Shown: piece after piece, positions 35,057 through 43,340 of the stretch
Numbering within the stretch: the stretch's first letter is position 1
Layout: each line of letters opens with the position of its first letter
Assembly (NCBI RefSeq): GCF_009917385.1
Contig: NZ_QWLJ01000036.1
Location: 1-49,636, forward strand
Direction of reading: 5' to 3'
Length of the DNA stretch: 49,636 nucleotides
From: Roseburia sp. 1XD42-34
GTDB taxonomy: Bacteria > Bacillota > Bacilli > Bacillales > Amphibacillaceae
Notes under the pieces: model-generated
Told to the model about the DNA's origin: nothing
Seen by the model: only the letters and a program-made list of their open reading frames with translations
Database searches by the model: none
Position numbers and translations under genes: made by a program

Positions 35057-35114
35057 AAGGTATTGAATCAATGCTTACAAAACTGTAAGCTTACTGAAAG
35101 GAAATTCAATACCT
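35057..35114 (+). promoter_or_regulatory. Structured leader upstream of uppP
   Basis: GGTATTGAAT (35059-35068) pairs with ATTCAATACC (35104-35113), enclosing an inner hairpin GCTTACA-AAAC-TGTAAGC (35073-35090). It lies 60 bases before the uppP start and has no strong T-run, so it is not a standard terminator. A cis-regulatory RNA is possible but is only inferred from the fold. Confidence 0.45.
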
Positions 35115-35173
35115 GTATTTTCCACTCGACATTAAACTGACAATAGAACAAACATAGGGAGAGGATTTTTTCA

Positions 35174-36010
35174 ATGGATGCAATAGCTGATCTGAGCATC
35201 ATTTTAAAATATTTACTACTTGGCTTATTTCAAGGGTTCACGGAACCAATTCCTATATCATCAAGCGGTCATTTAGTTATGCTTCGAGATATACTGAACC
35301 TTCAAGTCGAATTAGCTGGATTGTCATTTGAAATTCTAGTAAATTTCGGCTCACTCATTGCAGTTTTAGTCATTTTTCGTAAAGATTTATTTCGTCTGAC
35401 AAGAAATGGTTTGCGCTATATTTTCCAAAGCGATAGAGACTCTGAAGCAACGGCAGACTTCCAGTTTATTTTATTCTTGATTATAGCAACAATCCCTACT
35501 GGAATCTTAGGGTTTTTATTAGAGGATTATATCAGTGAAAAACTAAGTAAACCTATCATTGTCGGCTATACACTGCTGATTACTGGGGCGGCTCTATGGG
35601 TGATTCGTAATCTTCATGGAAAGAAAAACGATGGTGACTTAACGATTAAGGATGCCCTTATTGTCGGTGCTGCCCAGGCTGTTTCTTTAATTCCTGGTAT
35701 TAGCCGTTCTGGTGCAACCATTGTTGCTGCAATGCTTGTCGGTATGAAGCGAGAAACAGCTTTCCGCTTTTCATTTTTACTTTATATTCCAGTTAGCCTT
35801 GGGGTTACTATTTTAGGAGTTAGTGATATCGTAAATGATGATAAATTTAGTGCACTATTAATTCCTTATGCCATTGCGTTTTTAGCATCCATAATTGCTT
35901 CCTACTTCGCACTTAAATGGTTTGCTAATATTATGGCGAAAGGAAATCTGAAATATTTTAGTTTTTATTGTTTTATAGTCGGAATACTGGCGATCATCTA
36001 TTTTTTATAG
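35174..36010 (+). CDS. uppP: Undecaprenyl-diphosphate phosphatase UppP (BacA)
   Basis: A 278-aa integral membrane enzyme that recycles the cell-wall carrier by converting undecaprenyl diphosphate to the monophosphate; overexpression is known to give bacitracin resistance. Both active-site repeats are clear: GLFQGFTEPIPISSSGHL (residues ~17-34) and the IPGISRSGATI segment. Multiple transmembrane helices follow, as in the family (about 270 aa). GGGAGAGG precedes the ATG. The first motif reads GFTEPIP where EFLPVS-type wording is usual in the E. coli branch. A fold-back leader lies upstream. Confidence 0.96.
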   Translation: MDAIADLSIILKYLLLGLFQGFTEPIPISSSGHLVMLRDILNLQVELAGLSFEILVNFGSLIAVLVIFRKDLFRLTRNGLRYIFQSDRDSEATADFQFILFLIIATIPTGILGFLLEDYISEKLSKPIIVGYTLLITGAALWVIRNLHGKKNDGDLTIKDALIVGAAQAVSLIPGISRSGATIVAAMLVGMKRETAFRFSFLLYIPVSLGVTILGVSDIVNDDKFSALLIPYAIAFLASIIASYFALKWFANIMAKGNLKYFSFYCFIVGILAIIYFL

Positions 36011-36180
36011 TGCATGTTTAAAACAAATAAATAAAAATACAGCAAAAAAACGTACACACCGGATAGTTTAAAGATATAAGTGACAAGAAGAGCTAGTGAT
36101 TACTTATCAGAGGGAAAACCTCGGAGTTAACTACAACGTAATGTGCAAAAAATGACCCACAGTTGGATTATTTCATAAAC

Positions 36181-36230
36181 AATGAAAAAGCAGCCATCCC
36201 CTCCTAGTTGGGACAGCTGCTTTTTCATTT
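36181..36230. terminator. Terminator after uppP
   Basis: AAAAAGCAGC / GCTGCTTTTT stem with an inner CCC/GGG pairing. A-run and T-run flank it on both sides. Confidence 0.85.
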
Positions 36231-36252
36231 GCGTTGACTGACTGTGTTATGT

Positions 36253-36490
36253 GAACAAAGGCGCGGGGATCCCGGTTAGCAACGTAGCGACCGGAGCGAA
36301 GCAACTAAAGTTTTAGGAATCATGCCACTAAAAACTGGGGTATGCCGACGTGGGGCGGCAAGCCCGTTTTTAGTCGGCCCTCCCCTTTGTAACGAACCGA
36401 TGATGACTTATCGGAGGGCGATTCGTGAAGTCGCCTCGTTGCTGGGCGCTTACGCCGGACGTGGCTTATTCGGTTATTTTGTTATACATA
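36253..36490 (+). repeat. RE-3 repeat, copy B (most complete)
   Basis: A ~240-bp GC-richer element beginning GAACAAAGGCGC and ending around GGCTTATTCGGTTATTT. Its ends fold back: TAGCAACGTAGCGA near the left and TCGCCTCGTTGCTGGGCGC near the right are imperfect inverted repeats. An internal pairing AAAAACTGGGG.. / CCCGTTTTTAG is also present. No open frame of interest. Confidence 0.85.
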
Positions 36491-36565
36491 AGCCACTAAT
36501 TGTATGCTTTCTTAACTGATAAAAAAGTTTATTCATTGAAACGAGCAGTAAGCTTTTTGGTATGC

Positions 36566-36877
36566 TTAATCTGGGATGCCTAACGCAATTTTTGCGTAAC
36601 GTGACATTCTTTCCTTTCCCCACGGGGGATTCCAAACAATGTTAACTTCTGTCTCTTTAACCTCTGGAATATCTGACAATGCATGCTTAACATCCTGCTC
36701 GATATGTCCAGCAAGTGGACAGCCCATAGCAGTAAGTGTCATGGTAACTTTGCATAGACCTTCTTCATCTAATTCTACATCATATATTAAACCTAAATTG
36801 ACGATATCAATGCCTAATTCAGGATCAATAACATTCTCTAATGCGCCCCATAGGTTTTCTTTTAGAGCTTCATCCAT
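36566..36877 (-). CDS. yitW: MIP18/DUF59 Fe-S assembly protein YitW
   Basis: A 103-aa DUF59 (PaaD-like) protein implicated in iron-sulfur cluster maturation. Visible motifs: the VIDPELGIDIVNLGLIY start of the domain, the conserved cysteine in TAMGCPLAGHIEQD, and a C-terminal VNIVWNPPW. GGAGGAGG 8 bases before the ATG at 36877 favours this start; a TTG at 36895 overlaps that site. Together with yitV, yitU, yitT and yitS it follows the B. subtilis yit order. Confidence 0.92.
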   Translation of the reverse strand: MDEALKENLWGALENVIDPELGIDIVNLGLIYDVELDEEGLCKVTMTLTAMGCPLAGHIEQDVKHALSDIPEVKETEVNIVWNPPWGKERMSRYAKIALGIPD

Positions 36878-37166
36878 ATACTTTTCCTCCTCCAACTTAG
36901 TTACTACTATTTAAACATATTTTTGATTAGAATTAAAGAGAATTTGGCTTGTTCCAAGTAAACAATCACAGTGTTTGCTTAGCTGTCCTTTCCTTGTCGC
37001 TTCACATTTTTAATACGTCGAGTTCCTCTCTTCTTTAGCTAAAATATTATATTCAGCATACGTACCAAAGAGCTTGGCGATTGAAATACAGACTAGGAAT
37101 ATATTTTTAGTTTCTCTATTAACACATGGCTCGGACAAAATTCTTCTCTACATTACTTACCCTCCG

Positions 37167-37928
37167 TTATAAATGATTTGCAAACCACTTTACTGTCTCC
37201 AATGTAGCATACCTTCCTACTTTATGTCCCCGATTAGCTTCTCTTATAAAAACAATATCATCCGGATTAAAATAACTTGGAGCGACTTGCTCATAAAAAG
37301 TATAAGCATGATGGAACGGTACAATTTCATCCTCTTCTCCATGCCAAAAAAACAGTGGACGCTGGTTTAGTTTTTCTGGCTGTTTTGACAAGTCATAGTT
37401 AGCTAATTGATCCAATAAATCTGATATTACTTCTTGTTTGAACGGTAGATCGCCTTTTTTCTTAAATTCATTCAAAATAGCATTAGCAAATGTTGTAATT
37501 TTAGGTGTACCCATTAATATCGCTGCTGCTTTAATCCAATTATATTGTGTCATTGCGGCAGAGGTAGTTATTCCTCCCATACTTGTTCCAGCTACACCAA
37601 AACGATTATCTAATAGTAACCCAGATTCATCAACATAATCTTTTACGTATTGCAATTCAATAACATTTTGCATGACAATATCCCAAAAAGACAGCTGCCT
37701 CTTATTAGCCGAAATCCCATTTTCTCTGGCACCATGATATTTACTATCAGGCAGAATAACGCGATATCCATGTTGGGCAAGCAAGTAGGCTAACGGCAAA
37801 TTATGTTCCTTTGCACTTGTAAAACCATGAAAATAGGTAATTACGGGTAAAGCAATTCCTTCCTTTTTTGTATCAACTACGATTAAACTTGGAATGGTGT
37901 TGATTTCAGCTTCATAAACTCCTATCAT
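37167..37928 (-). CDS. yitV: Alpha/beta hydrolase, YitV-like esterase
   Basis: A 253-aa serine hydrolase of the dienelactone-hydrolase/acylaminoacyl-peptidase type. The nucleophile elbow GTSMGGI is around residue 115, the acid is probably in WHGEEDEIVPF and the histidine in NRGHKVG near the C-terminus. The oxyanion region is YFHGFTSAKEHN. AAGGGGAC precedes the ATG. It lies next to yitW as in B. subtilis. Natural substrate unknown. Confidence 0.9.
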   Translation of the reverse strand: MIGVYEAEINTIPSLIVVDTKKEGIALPVITYFHGFTSAKEHNLPLAYLLAQHGYRVILPDSKYHGARENGISANKRQLSFWDIVMQNVIELQYVKDYVDESGLLLDNRFGVAGTSMGGITTSAAMTQYNWIKAAAILMGTPKITTFANAILNEFKKKGDLPFKQEVISDLLDQLANYDLSKQPEKLNQRPLFFWHGEEDEIVPFHHAYTFYEQVAPSYFNPDDIVFIREANRGHKVGRYATLETVKWFANHL

Positions 37929-38161
37929 GCTACAGTCCCCTTATGTACGTATTTGTATGCTTTTCATTCTACTATCCAATAGAATTGCTATCAACTTTTT
38001 AAGCTATGCTGTAGTTACGGTTAACGATTTTTTATTTTAAAATTTAAATATCCTCCGTCAGTAAAATTTCTACGATCATATATCAGCTTGATAAGCAATT
38101 TTTCATCTAAAATACGTAACAAAATGCGTTCCTATATCAAGCTTGTTATTCAGCAAATCTA

Positions 38162-38332
38162 TTAGCAAGTCAGAGCTAATATTGCTCCTAAACCAACAGT
38201 TGTCAAAGTATTTTTGTTAATCAGTTCTAACAGAATTTCTTGTTTAGAAAATACCAGTGATGTTATCACACCTATAATTAATGTCCATCCAGGAATTCCG
38301 TACCTTAATAAGTATTTGGTTTCAAATCCCAA
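38162..38332 (-). CDS. Small hydrophobic protein (56 aa)
   Basis: A 56-aa frame starting at a TTG with GGGAGGCGA about 7 bases upstream. It has two hydrophobic stretches (WTLIIGVITSLVF and TVGLGAILALTC) separated by a Lys/Glu segment. A small membrane protein at the left edge of the accessory island; no family recognised. Composition and ribosome site make it plausible. Confidence 0.5.
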   Translation of the reverse strand: MGFETKYLLRYGIPGWTLIIGVITSLVFSKQEILLELINKNTLTTVGLGAILALTC

Positions 38333-38455
38333 CTAGAAATCGCCTCCCTTCCTTTATAGCTATCCCCTTATTTCACCACCTATTAGATAATAAAATCTTT
38401 AAGAGGTGTTTCTTTAATATTTTCTTTAATACTTTTATATATAATGAGGGAAAAA

Positions 38456-38509
38456 TTTTTACTGTACTCTACGTAGGGTACAGTTAAGGTATACTCTAAT
38501 TAGGGTACA
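38456..38509. promoter_or_regulatory. Two tandem near-palindromic operator-like sites
   Basis: GTACTCTACGTAGGGTAC and, about 10 bases on, TACTCTAATTAGGGTA. Each is an almost perfect palindrome sharing the arms TACTCTA/TAGGGTA. Spacing and form resemble MerR-family or dimeric repressor operators. On the minus strand TTAACT-N20-TAAAAA spans one of them. Confidence 0.5.
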
Positions 38510-38551
38510 AACAAAAGTTCCTATACTTATAAATAGACTTTATAAAAAAAG

Positions 38552-38586
38552 AAAAACCTTGAAAGGCTTGCCCGATCAAGGTTTTA
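38552..38586 (-). terminator. Terminator of the toxin-immunity unit
   Basis: AAAAACCTTGA / TCAAGGTTTT stem. On the minus strand it is followed by TTTTTCTTTTTTT, a strong T-run, downstream of the immunity gene. Confidence 0.85.
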
Positions 38587-38664
38587 TGTTAACTATGTTC
38601 TTATTTTTAGCTATCCCTTTTCCACACACATTGCCCGTTAGTTAAATAAACTGCACTTGGTGGG

Positions 38665-38937
38665 TCATCCGTAGAGAGAGATTTCAACCAATGAACTTTT
38701 CTCTTGTCTTAACCAATTATATACACTACCTTCATTAGTAGGAGGATGCGATAAAATGCGATTAACTTGAAATGCAACCGCATGATACTCTGTATAATTC
38801 TCATCATCATCATCTAGACCATTATCTGTCTCGAAAAGTGTATCTGGTTCACCAAGAATTTTCAATCTACTCTCCCATTCTATTATTAGTTCACCACCAT
38901 TATTTTTTAATGCATCTATTAAAGGATCATATCCCAT
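38665..38937 (-). CDS. Putative immunity protein of the Ntox50 toxin
   Basis: A 90-aa acidic protein beginning MGYDPLIDALKNNGGELIIEW, with an Asp/Glu-rich centre (ETDNGLDDDDENYTEY). AAGGAGGATAT precedes the ATG and the gene starts 14 bases after the toxin stop. Position, small size and acidity fit a cognate immunity protein for a basic nuclease toxin; I do not recognise its family. The frame is intact although the toxin upstream is broken. Confidence 0.75.
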   Translation of the reverse strand: MGYDPLIDALKNNGGELIIEWESRLKILGEPDTLFETDNGLDDDDENYTEYHAVAFQVNRILSHPPTNEGSVYNWLRQEKSSLVEISLYG

Positions 38938-38951
38938 ACATATCCTCCTTT

Positions 38952-40280
38952 TTACTTTCTAAGTGGTTCTGAAGGTACAATATGAGCGCCACTCTTACTA
39001 TAATGTATCATTCCTCTAGTAGTATTTGTGTATTTGCCAGTATCCATATCATAATACTTACCTATTACTTGATCAAATTCTACTCTTTCTTTATTTTTGT
39101 TAATCGAAGTTCCCTTCCCTGCAAACTTATCGAGCAGTTCCTGTGCTGTTTTATTATCCCCATAGAATATACTCTTGTTTTTCCCATTTGCTAATTTTTG
39201 TTTATAGTTTGGAGTATTAGGAATATGCTTCTCCTGAGCACCTGACTTTACTTTAACTGGAAATCCATTTACTTCACGATAAGGTCCTACAGGTACTGAT
39301 TTCTTTTCATAAGAAGGTACTCTATTCTCCGTATCCTTAACTTTCTTCGCTGTATGCTTACCCTTATCCGCAAATTTAATAACTCCGCCAGCTTTAATCA
39401 GTTTTAAAGGTTTCCCCACTGGAAGAATAGAAGCTCCCGCCCATATTCTTTCACCCACAGAGGCTTCTGAATCAAGAACCGTATTCACATCATCCAATAC
39501 AACGAAGTCTAAAGCCTCTTTGGAAAGTTTTAAGCCCGCTTTACCGGTCTTATATCCTGCTAATCCTACATGTAGACCTGCTTTGACTACCCCATCAGTA
39601 GCTTTTTCCACCCAGCTCTTTTCCGGCTCTTTTGGCTTGTGTCGATCGGCAGGAATCGTATCCACTAATTCATATTCTACACTTCCAGATTCGGATTGGA
39701 ACTTCCTTACGATTCTACTATCCGTCAAGATATAGTAAGTTCCCTGACGTACCTTTTTATAGTCCGAGACCTCTACTGCGGAAATGACTTGGTGTTCAAT
39801 GGTGGAGAACTGCTGTGTAGTTAAATAGTCGCCTGATGCTGCTGTAGATGCATCGATCGGTAACTATAATCCATTGTTTTCAACCCAAAGTGTTTCTGTA
39901 AATACGGAACCGGAATAGCTGCAAATCGACTATAGCTATAAAGTAGAAGCTTACCTGCTTCGCCGAGCACTGCCTCTAGCCCAATTGCGTTTCTAATAGC
40001 CTTATTCTCAATACCAGCCACAAGTTCTTGATGAAACTTTTGATCATCTAGTTGTCTGGCTTGGTAACTGTCAATACGTAACTTTCCATTGTTGCCTAAC
40101 TCACGGATTTGAGTCATATAATTCTTCATCGTTTTTAAATCTTGTTCTATGGGGTCTAGCTTAGCTGTATTGTGGCGGTCAAAAGCATGGAGCTTCTCTA
40201 TCGTCTGACGGTTCATCTTTTTCGCGTGTTGTACGTTTTCTAGGAAGCGGGTACAGGCAAAAGTTATAAATGCTTTTGGC
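38952..40280 (-). pseudogene. Broken LXG polymorphic toxin with Ntox50 nuclease domain
   Basis: Remnant of a secreted type VII/LXG toxin. The upstream frame (about 40280 to 39821) encodes the end of an LXG domain: VQHAKKMNRQTIEKLHAFDR, then LRIDSYQARQLDDQKFHQEL. The frame shifts near 39860; restoring one base (AGTTACCG to AGTTTACCG on the minus strand) lets it continue through LPIDASTAASGDYLTT into the downstream 258-residue frame. That frame has a pre-toxin linker (EKSWVEKATDGVVKAG .. GERIWAGASILPVGKP) and a C-terminal toxin-50-like domain with KHIPNT, FAGKGTSINKNKERVEFD and IHYSKSGAHIVP. The LXG N-terminus is missing. The immunity gene follows. Confidence 0.88.
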
Positions 40281-40412
40281 TAACAAGAACAATTGGAACA
40301 GATCAATTCTATTACCCTCCTTTCCATCGGTACCTACCAACTTGGTAGTAACTGAAAAATTATTTGTTTTCTCTTCATATAGCGCCTGTCCGTGCGATAT
40401 TTTATTTACCAT
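40281..40412 (-). other. Unassigned reading frame joined to the LXG remnant
   Basis: A frame beginning MVNKISHGQALYEEKTN and running past 40280 overlaps the LXG remnant out of frame. It contains TTKLVGTDGKEGNRIDLFQL. I do not recognise it. It is probably another truncated gene fused by a deletion to the LXG remnant. Confidence 0.4.
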
Positions 40413-40423
40413 TCGTTCATGAT

Positions 40424-40654
40424 TTACATAATAACTTCTAAACTCTCTTTATAGAGCCAAAAGCGTTTCCCCTTTTCTTTTCTCCTTTCCAACAACCTCA
40501 TGCGTTGATCGGAGAGTATTTCATTTTCAAGAAAAGATTTGCTCATGCAAGTTCTTTTGATCAATTCATTTTCTAATGCTTCATCAAGCTTTGCATTTAC
40601 ATAATCCTTAATTTCCTTGTGGTTTATATCAATATTGATATTAGCGAATGACAA
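40424..40654 (-). CDS. Phage DUF771-like protein, probably internally deleted
   Basis: A 76-aa protein starting MSFANINIDINHKEIKDYV and ending with a basic, aromatic segment (RRKEKGKRFWLYKESLEVI). The pattern resembles phage DUF771 proteins (a small winged-helix-like family found beside repressors). The helix-turn-helix portion looks shorter than expected, around ENELIKRTCMSKSFLENEIL, so a small internal deletion is likely. It is divergent from the XRE repressor fragment, as in phage lysogeny modules. AGGGGTGAATT lies upstream. Confidence 0.6.
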   Translation of the reverse strand: MSFANINIDINHKEIKDYVNAKLDEALENELIKRTCMSKSFLENEILSDQRMRLLERRKEKGKRFWLYKESLEVIM

Positions 40655-40767
40655 TTAATTCACCCCTCCGTTTCATTCAACAGATTATCTTTAGCAACAA
40701 TTTTCGCAACAAACTTTTTAAAAATTTTCCAGAGATAACCTGAAATTATATACTATACTAAAAAGGG

Positions 40768-41124
40768 GGATTATCTCACGCCTATATTTCACAGATTGAA
40801 AATGGAAAACGCACCAACCCTACACCACAAGTGTTAGACAAATTAGCTAAAGGTTTAGATGAAAGTTCTCATGATATATGGGCAATTGCTGGATATTACG
40901 ACGAAGATGACCTTCTGGAACCAATAGAAGAAAAGAGAAAGCAAATTTCGGAAAAGAAAAAGAACAAACGTTTGAGTAAAAAACGTGCAAAAGAATTATC
41001 GGCAATAGATTTAAACGCTCTACTAGAAGAACCTAATTTAAAATATAAAAATCATTTTATAACAACCAAAGAAAAGGAACTTATAAAGTCATATTTAGAA
41101 GCTCTTTTCTCTGATCGAAATTAG
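40768..41124 (+). pseudogene. XRE-family repressor fragment
   Basis: The open frame reads LSHAYISQIENGKRTNPTPQ, the second half of an XRE helix-turn-helix, then VLDKLAKGLDESSHDIW and a Lys-rich tail of ~80 residues. The first helices of the domain and any start codon before 40768 are missing: a stop lies at 40759 and a short A/G run follows. A GTG at 40831 is unlikely to give a DNA-binding protein. Confidence 0.85.
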
Positions 41125-41349
41125 TATAATTGCAACTATAAAATTTCTTTCTGCCACAAGTGCAGAAATTAAAACCACTGACTAAAATACAAACACGCAC
41201 ATGCATATTCTTAACACAAGTAATCTTCTATGCATTTTTATTGCTTTTTAAAGAAATAACACATTATATATATAACATCACACAAAGCCTTAAAACAGCT
41301 TTTAATTACATACTATTTTTAAGGAGGTATTGCTTAAAGTAAAATTCTA
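41125..41349. other. Non-coding gap in the prophage remnant
   Basis: A short inverted repeat (AATTTCT / AGAAATT) after the repressor fragment could be its terminator. An AT-rich open frame follows, but it has no recognisable protein or ribosome site. Confidence 0.4.
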
Positions 41350-41387
41350 TTCTCTTCAAATAGCGCCTGTCCGTGCGAAAGAAGGGA

Positions 41388-42040
41388 TAGGATATAAATG
41401 GAAATGCAGAAGTCGAACAAAGATTCAGAGCTATTCTTTTATTTTAATGCTAAAGGGGAAAAACTTTGGTGTTTAGACATAGATATTACGATTCTCTAGA
41501 TAAACGTAGAGAAAAAACAAAACGTGGTTATAAGAAAGAAAATGAAGCTTACATGGCTCTTTTGGAGGTAAAAACCAATATAATAACAGTAAACCGTACT
41601 CGAGATAAATACGGAACACGAGCTCATAAAAGTGAAAAGAGTTATCGAAACAATTAAAATTGACGACATTCTAATAACGCAATTAAAGTCTTATTACTTA
41701 TCGTGTAAAAAGATAAAAGTATCTCTGGGTTTACATTTACAAGAAAATGACTTAGTGTTTATAAGGAATACTGGTTCTCCATGCAACGATTCAACATTAA
41801 ATAAAGCATTTGAAAGCTTATTTGATGGACTAGAGATAAAAAGGATTACGCCGCATGGATTGAGGCATACTCATGCGACCATATTAATTAAAAATCGGAT
41901 CCCCGTCATTGAAATAGCTCAACTCTTAAGGGAACACTCCCTAAATGATTTACAATGTTTGCGGTCATTCATTCGATAGGATAGAAAATGAATCCGTACA
42001 AGCTTTTAGTGAAAGTGTAAACTCAAGTGCAATTCAATAA
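41388..42040 (+). pseudogene. Phage tyrosine integrase pseudogene
   Basis: Fragments of a tyrosine recombinase in changing frames. An arm-binding-domain piece (TKRGYKKENEAYMALLEVKT) is followed, after loss of the core-binding region, by the catalytic domain: ENDLVFIRNTGSPCNDSTLN, then TPHGLRHTHATILIKNRIPV with the HxxR box. A last frame change leads into VCGHSFDRIENESVQAFSES, ending at 42040. The catalytic tyrosine position is disturbed. It lies next to yitU and marks the right edge of the island. Confidence 0.9.
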
Positions 42041-42152
42041 TTGGGGGAGGTTTTGGGGGAGGTTTTTCAAAAATCACCTTGAAACCCACTGTTATCAGTA
42101 TGCTCAAGAACGTATCAACTATAAACTATGGACAGATGAGGTGATTGAAAAT

Positions 42153-42986
42153 ATGCAGACAAACAGACATTTAATAGCTTTAGATCTTGATGGAACACTG
42201 TTAACGGATAAAAAAGAAATCAGCCCCAAAACGAAACAAGTTGTTTTAAAAGCAATGGCAGAAGGACATATTGTGGTAATTGCTACTGGAAGACCACATC
42301 GCGCCAGTATTGGATATTATGAAAATTTAGGTTTGACTACTCCAATGGTCAACTTTAACGGTGCTTTAATTCACCACCCAAGAGATAAAAAATGGGACGC
42401 ATTACATAGCCCGATGCCGATCCGAACAGCCCATAAAATTATAGGAGCCTGTTATGACCTTAACGTTCGCAATATATTAGCTGAGGTTATGGATGAAGTG
42501 TATTTAGATCAATATGACCAAGCAATTATCGATATATTTCATATGACAGCAAATGATCCCCCTTTCACAATAGGGAGCCTTAGAAATAAATTAACGGAAG
42601 ATCCTACTTCCATTTTGATTCATCCAAAAGATGAACATATTTCTAATTTACGACAACATCTCGATGATTTCCATGCTGATCTCATTGAACACCGAAAATG
42701 GGGTGCTCCTTGGAATATCATTGAAATTGTCCGAAAAGGAATGAATAAAGCAGTAGGTTTACAGAAAATTGCGCATTATTTTCACATTCCACAAGAGCGA
42801 ATCATTGCTTTTGGTGATGAAGACAATGATCTTGAGATGATCGACTATGCTGGAGTTGGTGTTGCTATGGACAATGCCATTGATGAACTAAAGGCAGTGA
42901 GTAAATATGTTACAGATTCCAATGAAGCAGATGGGATTGCGAACTTCCTTCAAACCTATTTAAAGCTTGATGAAATCGCTCATTAA
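42153..42986 (+). CDS. yitU: HAD-family phosphatase (Cof type), YitU-like
   Basis: A 277-aa Cof-subfamily HAD phosphatase. Motif I is DLDGTLL near the N-terminus, motif II is the threonine in IATGRPHR, and motif III/IV is the lysine of GMNKAVGL with GDEDNDLEM. It probably dephosphorylates sugar phosphates or flavin precursors; B. subtilis YitU is reported to be an FMN-type phosphatase, but the substrate here is inference. GAGGTG about 10 bases upstream sets the start at 42153. The frame is open back into the integrase remnant, but that part is not YitU. Confidence 0.93.
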   Translation: MQTNRHLIALDLDGTLLTDKKEISPKTKQVVLKAMAEGHIVVIATGRPHRASIGYYENLGLTTPMVNFNGALIHHPRDKKWDALHSPMPIRTAHKIIGACYDLNVRNILAEVMDEVYLDQYDQAIIDIFHMTANDPPFTIGSLRNKLTEDPTSILIHPKDEHISNLRQHLDDFHADLIEHRKWGAPWNIIEIVRKGMNKAVGLQKIAHYFHIPQERIIAFGDEDNDLEMIDYAGVGVAMDNAIDELKAVSKYVTDSNEADGIANFLQTYLKLDEIAH

Positions 42987-43189
42987 TATCCAATTATTTC
43001 CTTCTATAACATACTTTGAATAAGACCATACTAATGGTGAGTGCAATAAATGTGCTCAGCTTTTTACTTCCCGAGTATAGCTGTATCATTTTGATGGCCA
43101 TCACTTATGAACGCTAGAGAAAAGCTATGTCTTGGATCATGATTTTTCGAGATAAAGTGTATATCCCTATGCACGAAGGAGGAAATATC

Positions 43190-43339
43190 GTGAGTAAAGC
43201 AAGTAAATCAAAGCGTTTCACCCAACAAAGTGTAGATGCTGTAAAAAAGCATGATGAACGCTTCCCATACCGAAGCAGATTCTCTGAGGCACAAAGAAAG
43301 CAAGCTGAAGCCGATAACCATACAGTAGGAGGGTTTTAG
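43190..43339 (+). CDS. Small basic protein (49 aa)
   Basis: A 49-aa hydrophilic protein beginning MSKASKSKRFTQQSVDAV and ending HTVGGF. The GTG start at 43190 has AAGGAGG 5-10 bases upstream. It is two bases upstream of the next gene (stop 43339, start 43341), so the pair is co-translated. It resembles small acid-soluble or YfhE-type proteins in style, but I cannot name the family. Confidence 0.7.
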   Translation: MSKASKSKRFTQQSVDAVKKHDERFPYRSRFSEAQRKQAEADNHTVGGF

Positions 43340-43340
43340 G

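Noticed and set aside
41160..41342. 60-residue AT-rich open frame in the prophage remnant
   Set aside because: Composition is what AT-rich non-coding DNA gives by chance; no ribosome-binding site.
42027..42152. N-terminal extension of the HAD phosphatase
   Set aside because: The upstream part overlaps the end of the integrase remnant and a GGGGGAGG-repeat stretch. The HAD domain and a good ribosome site start at 42153.
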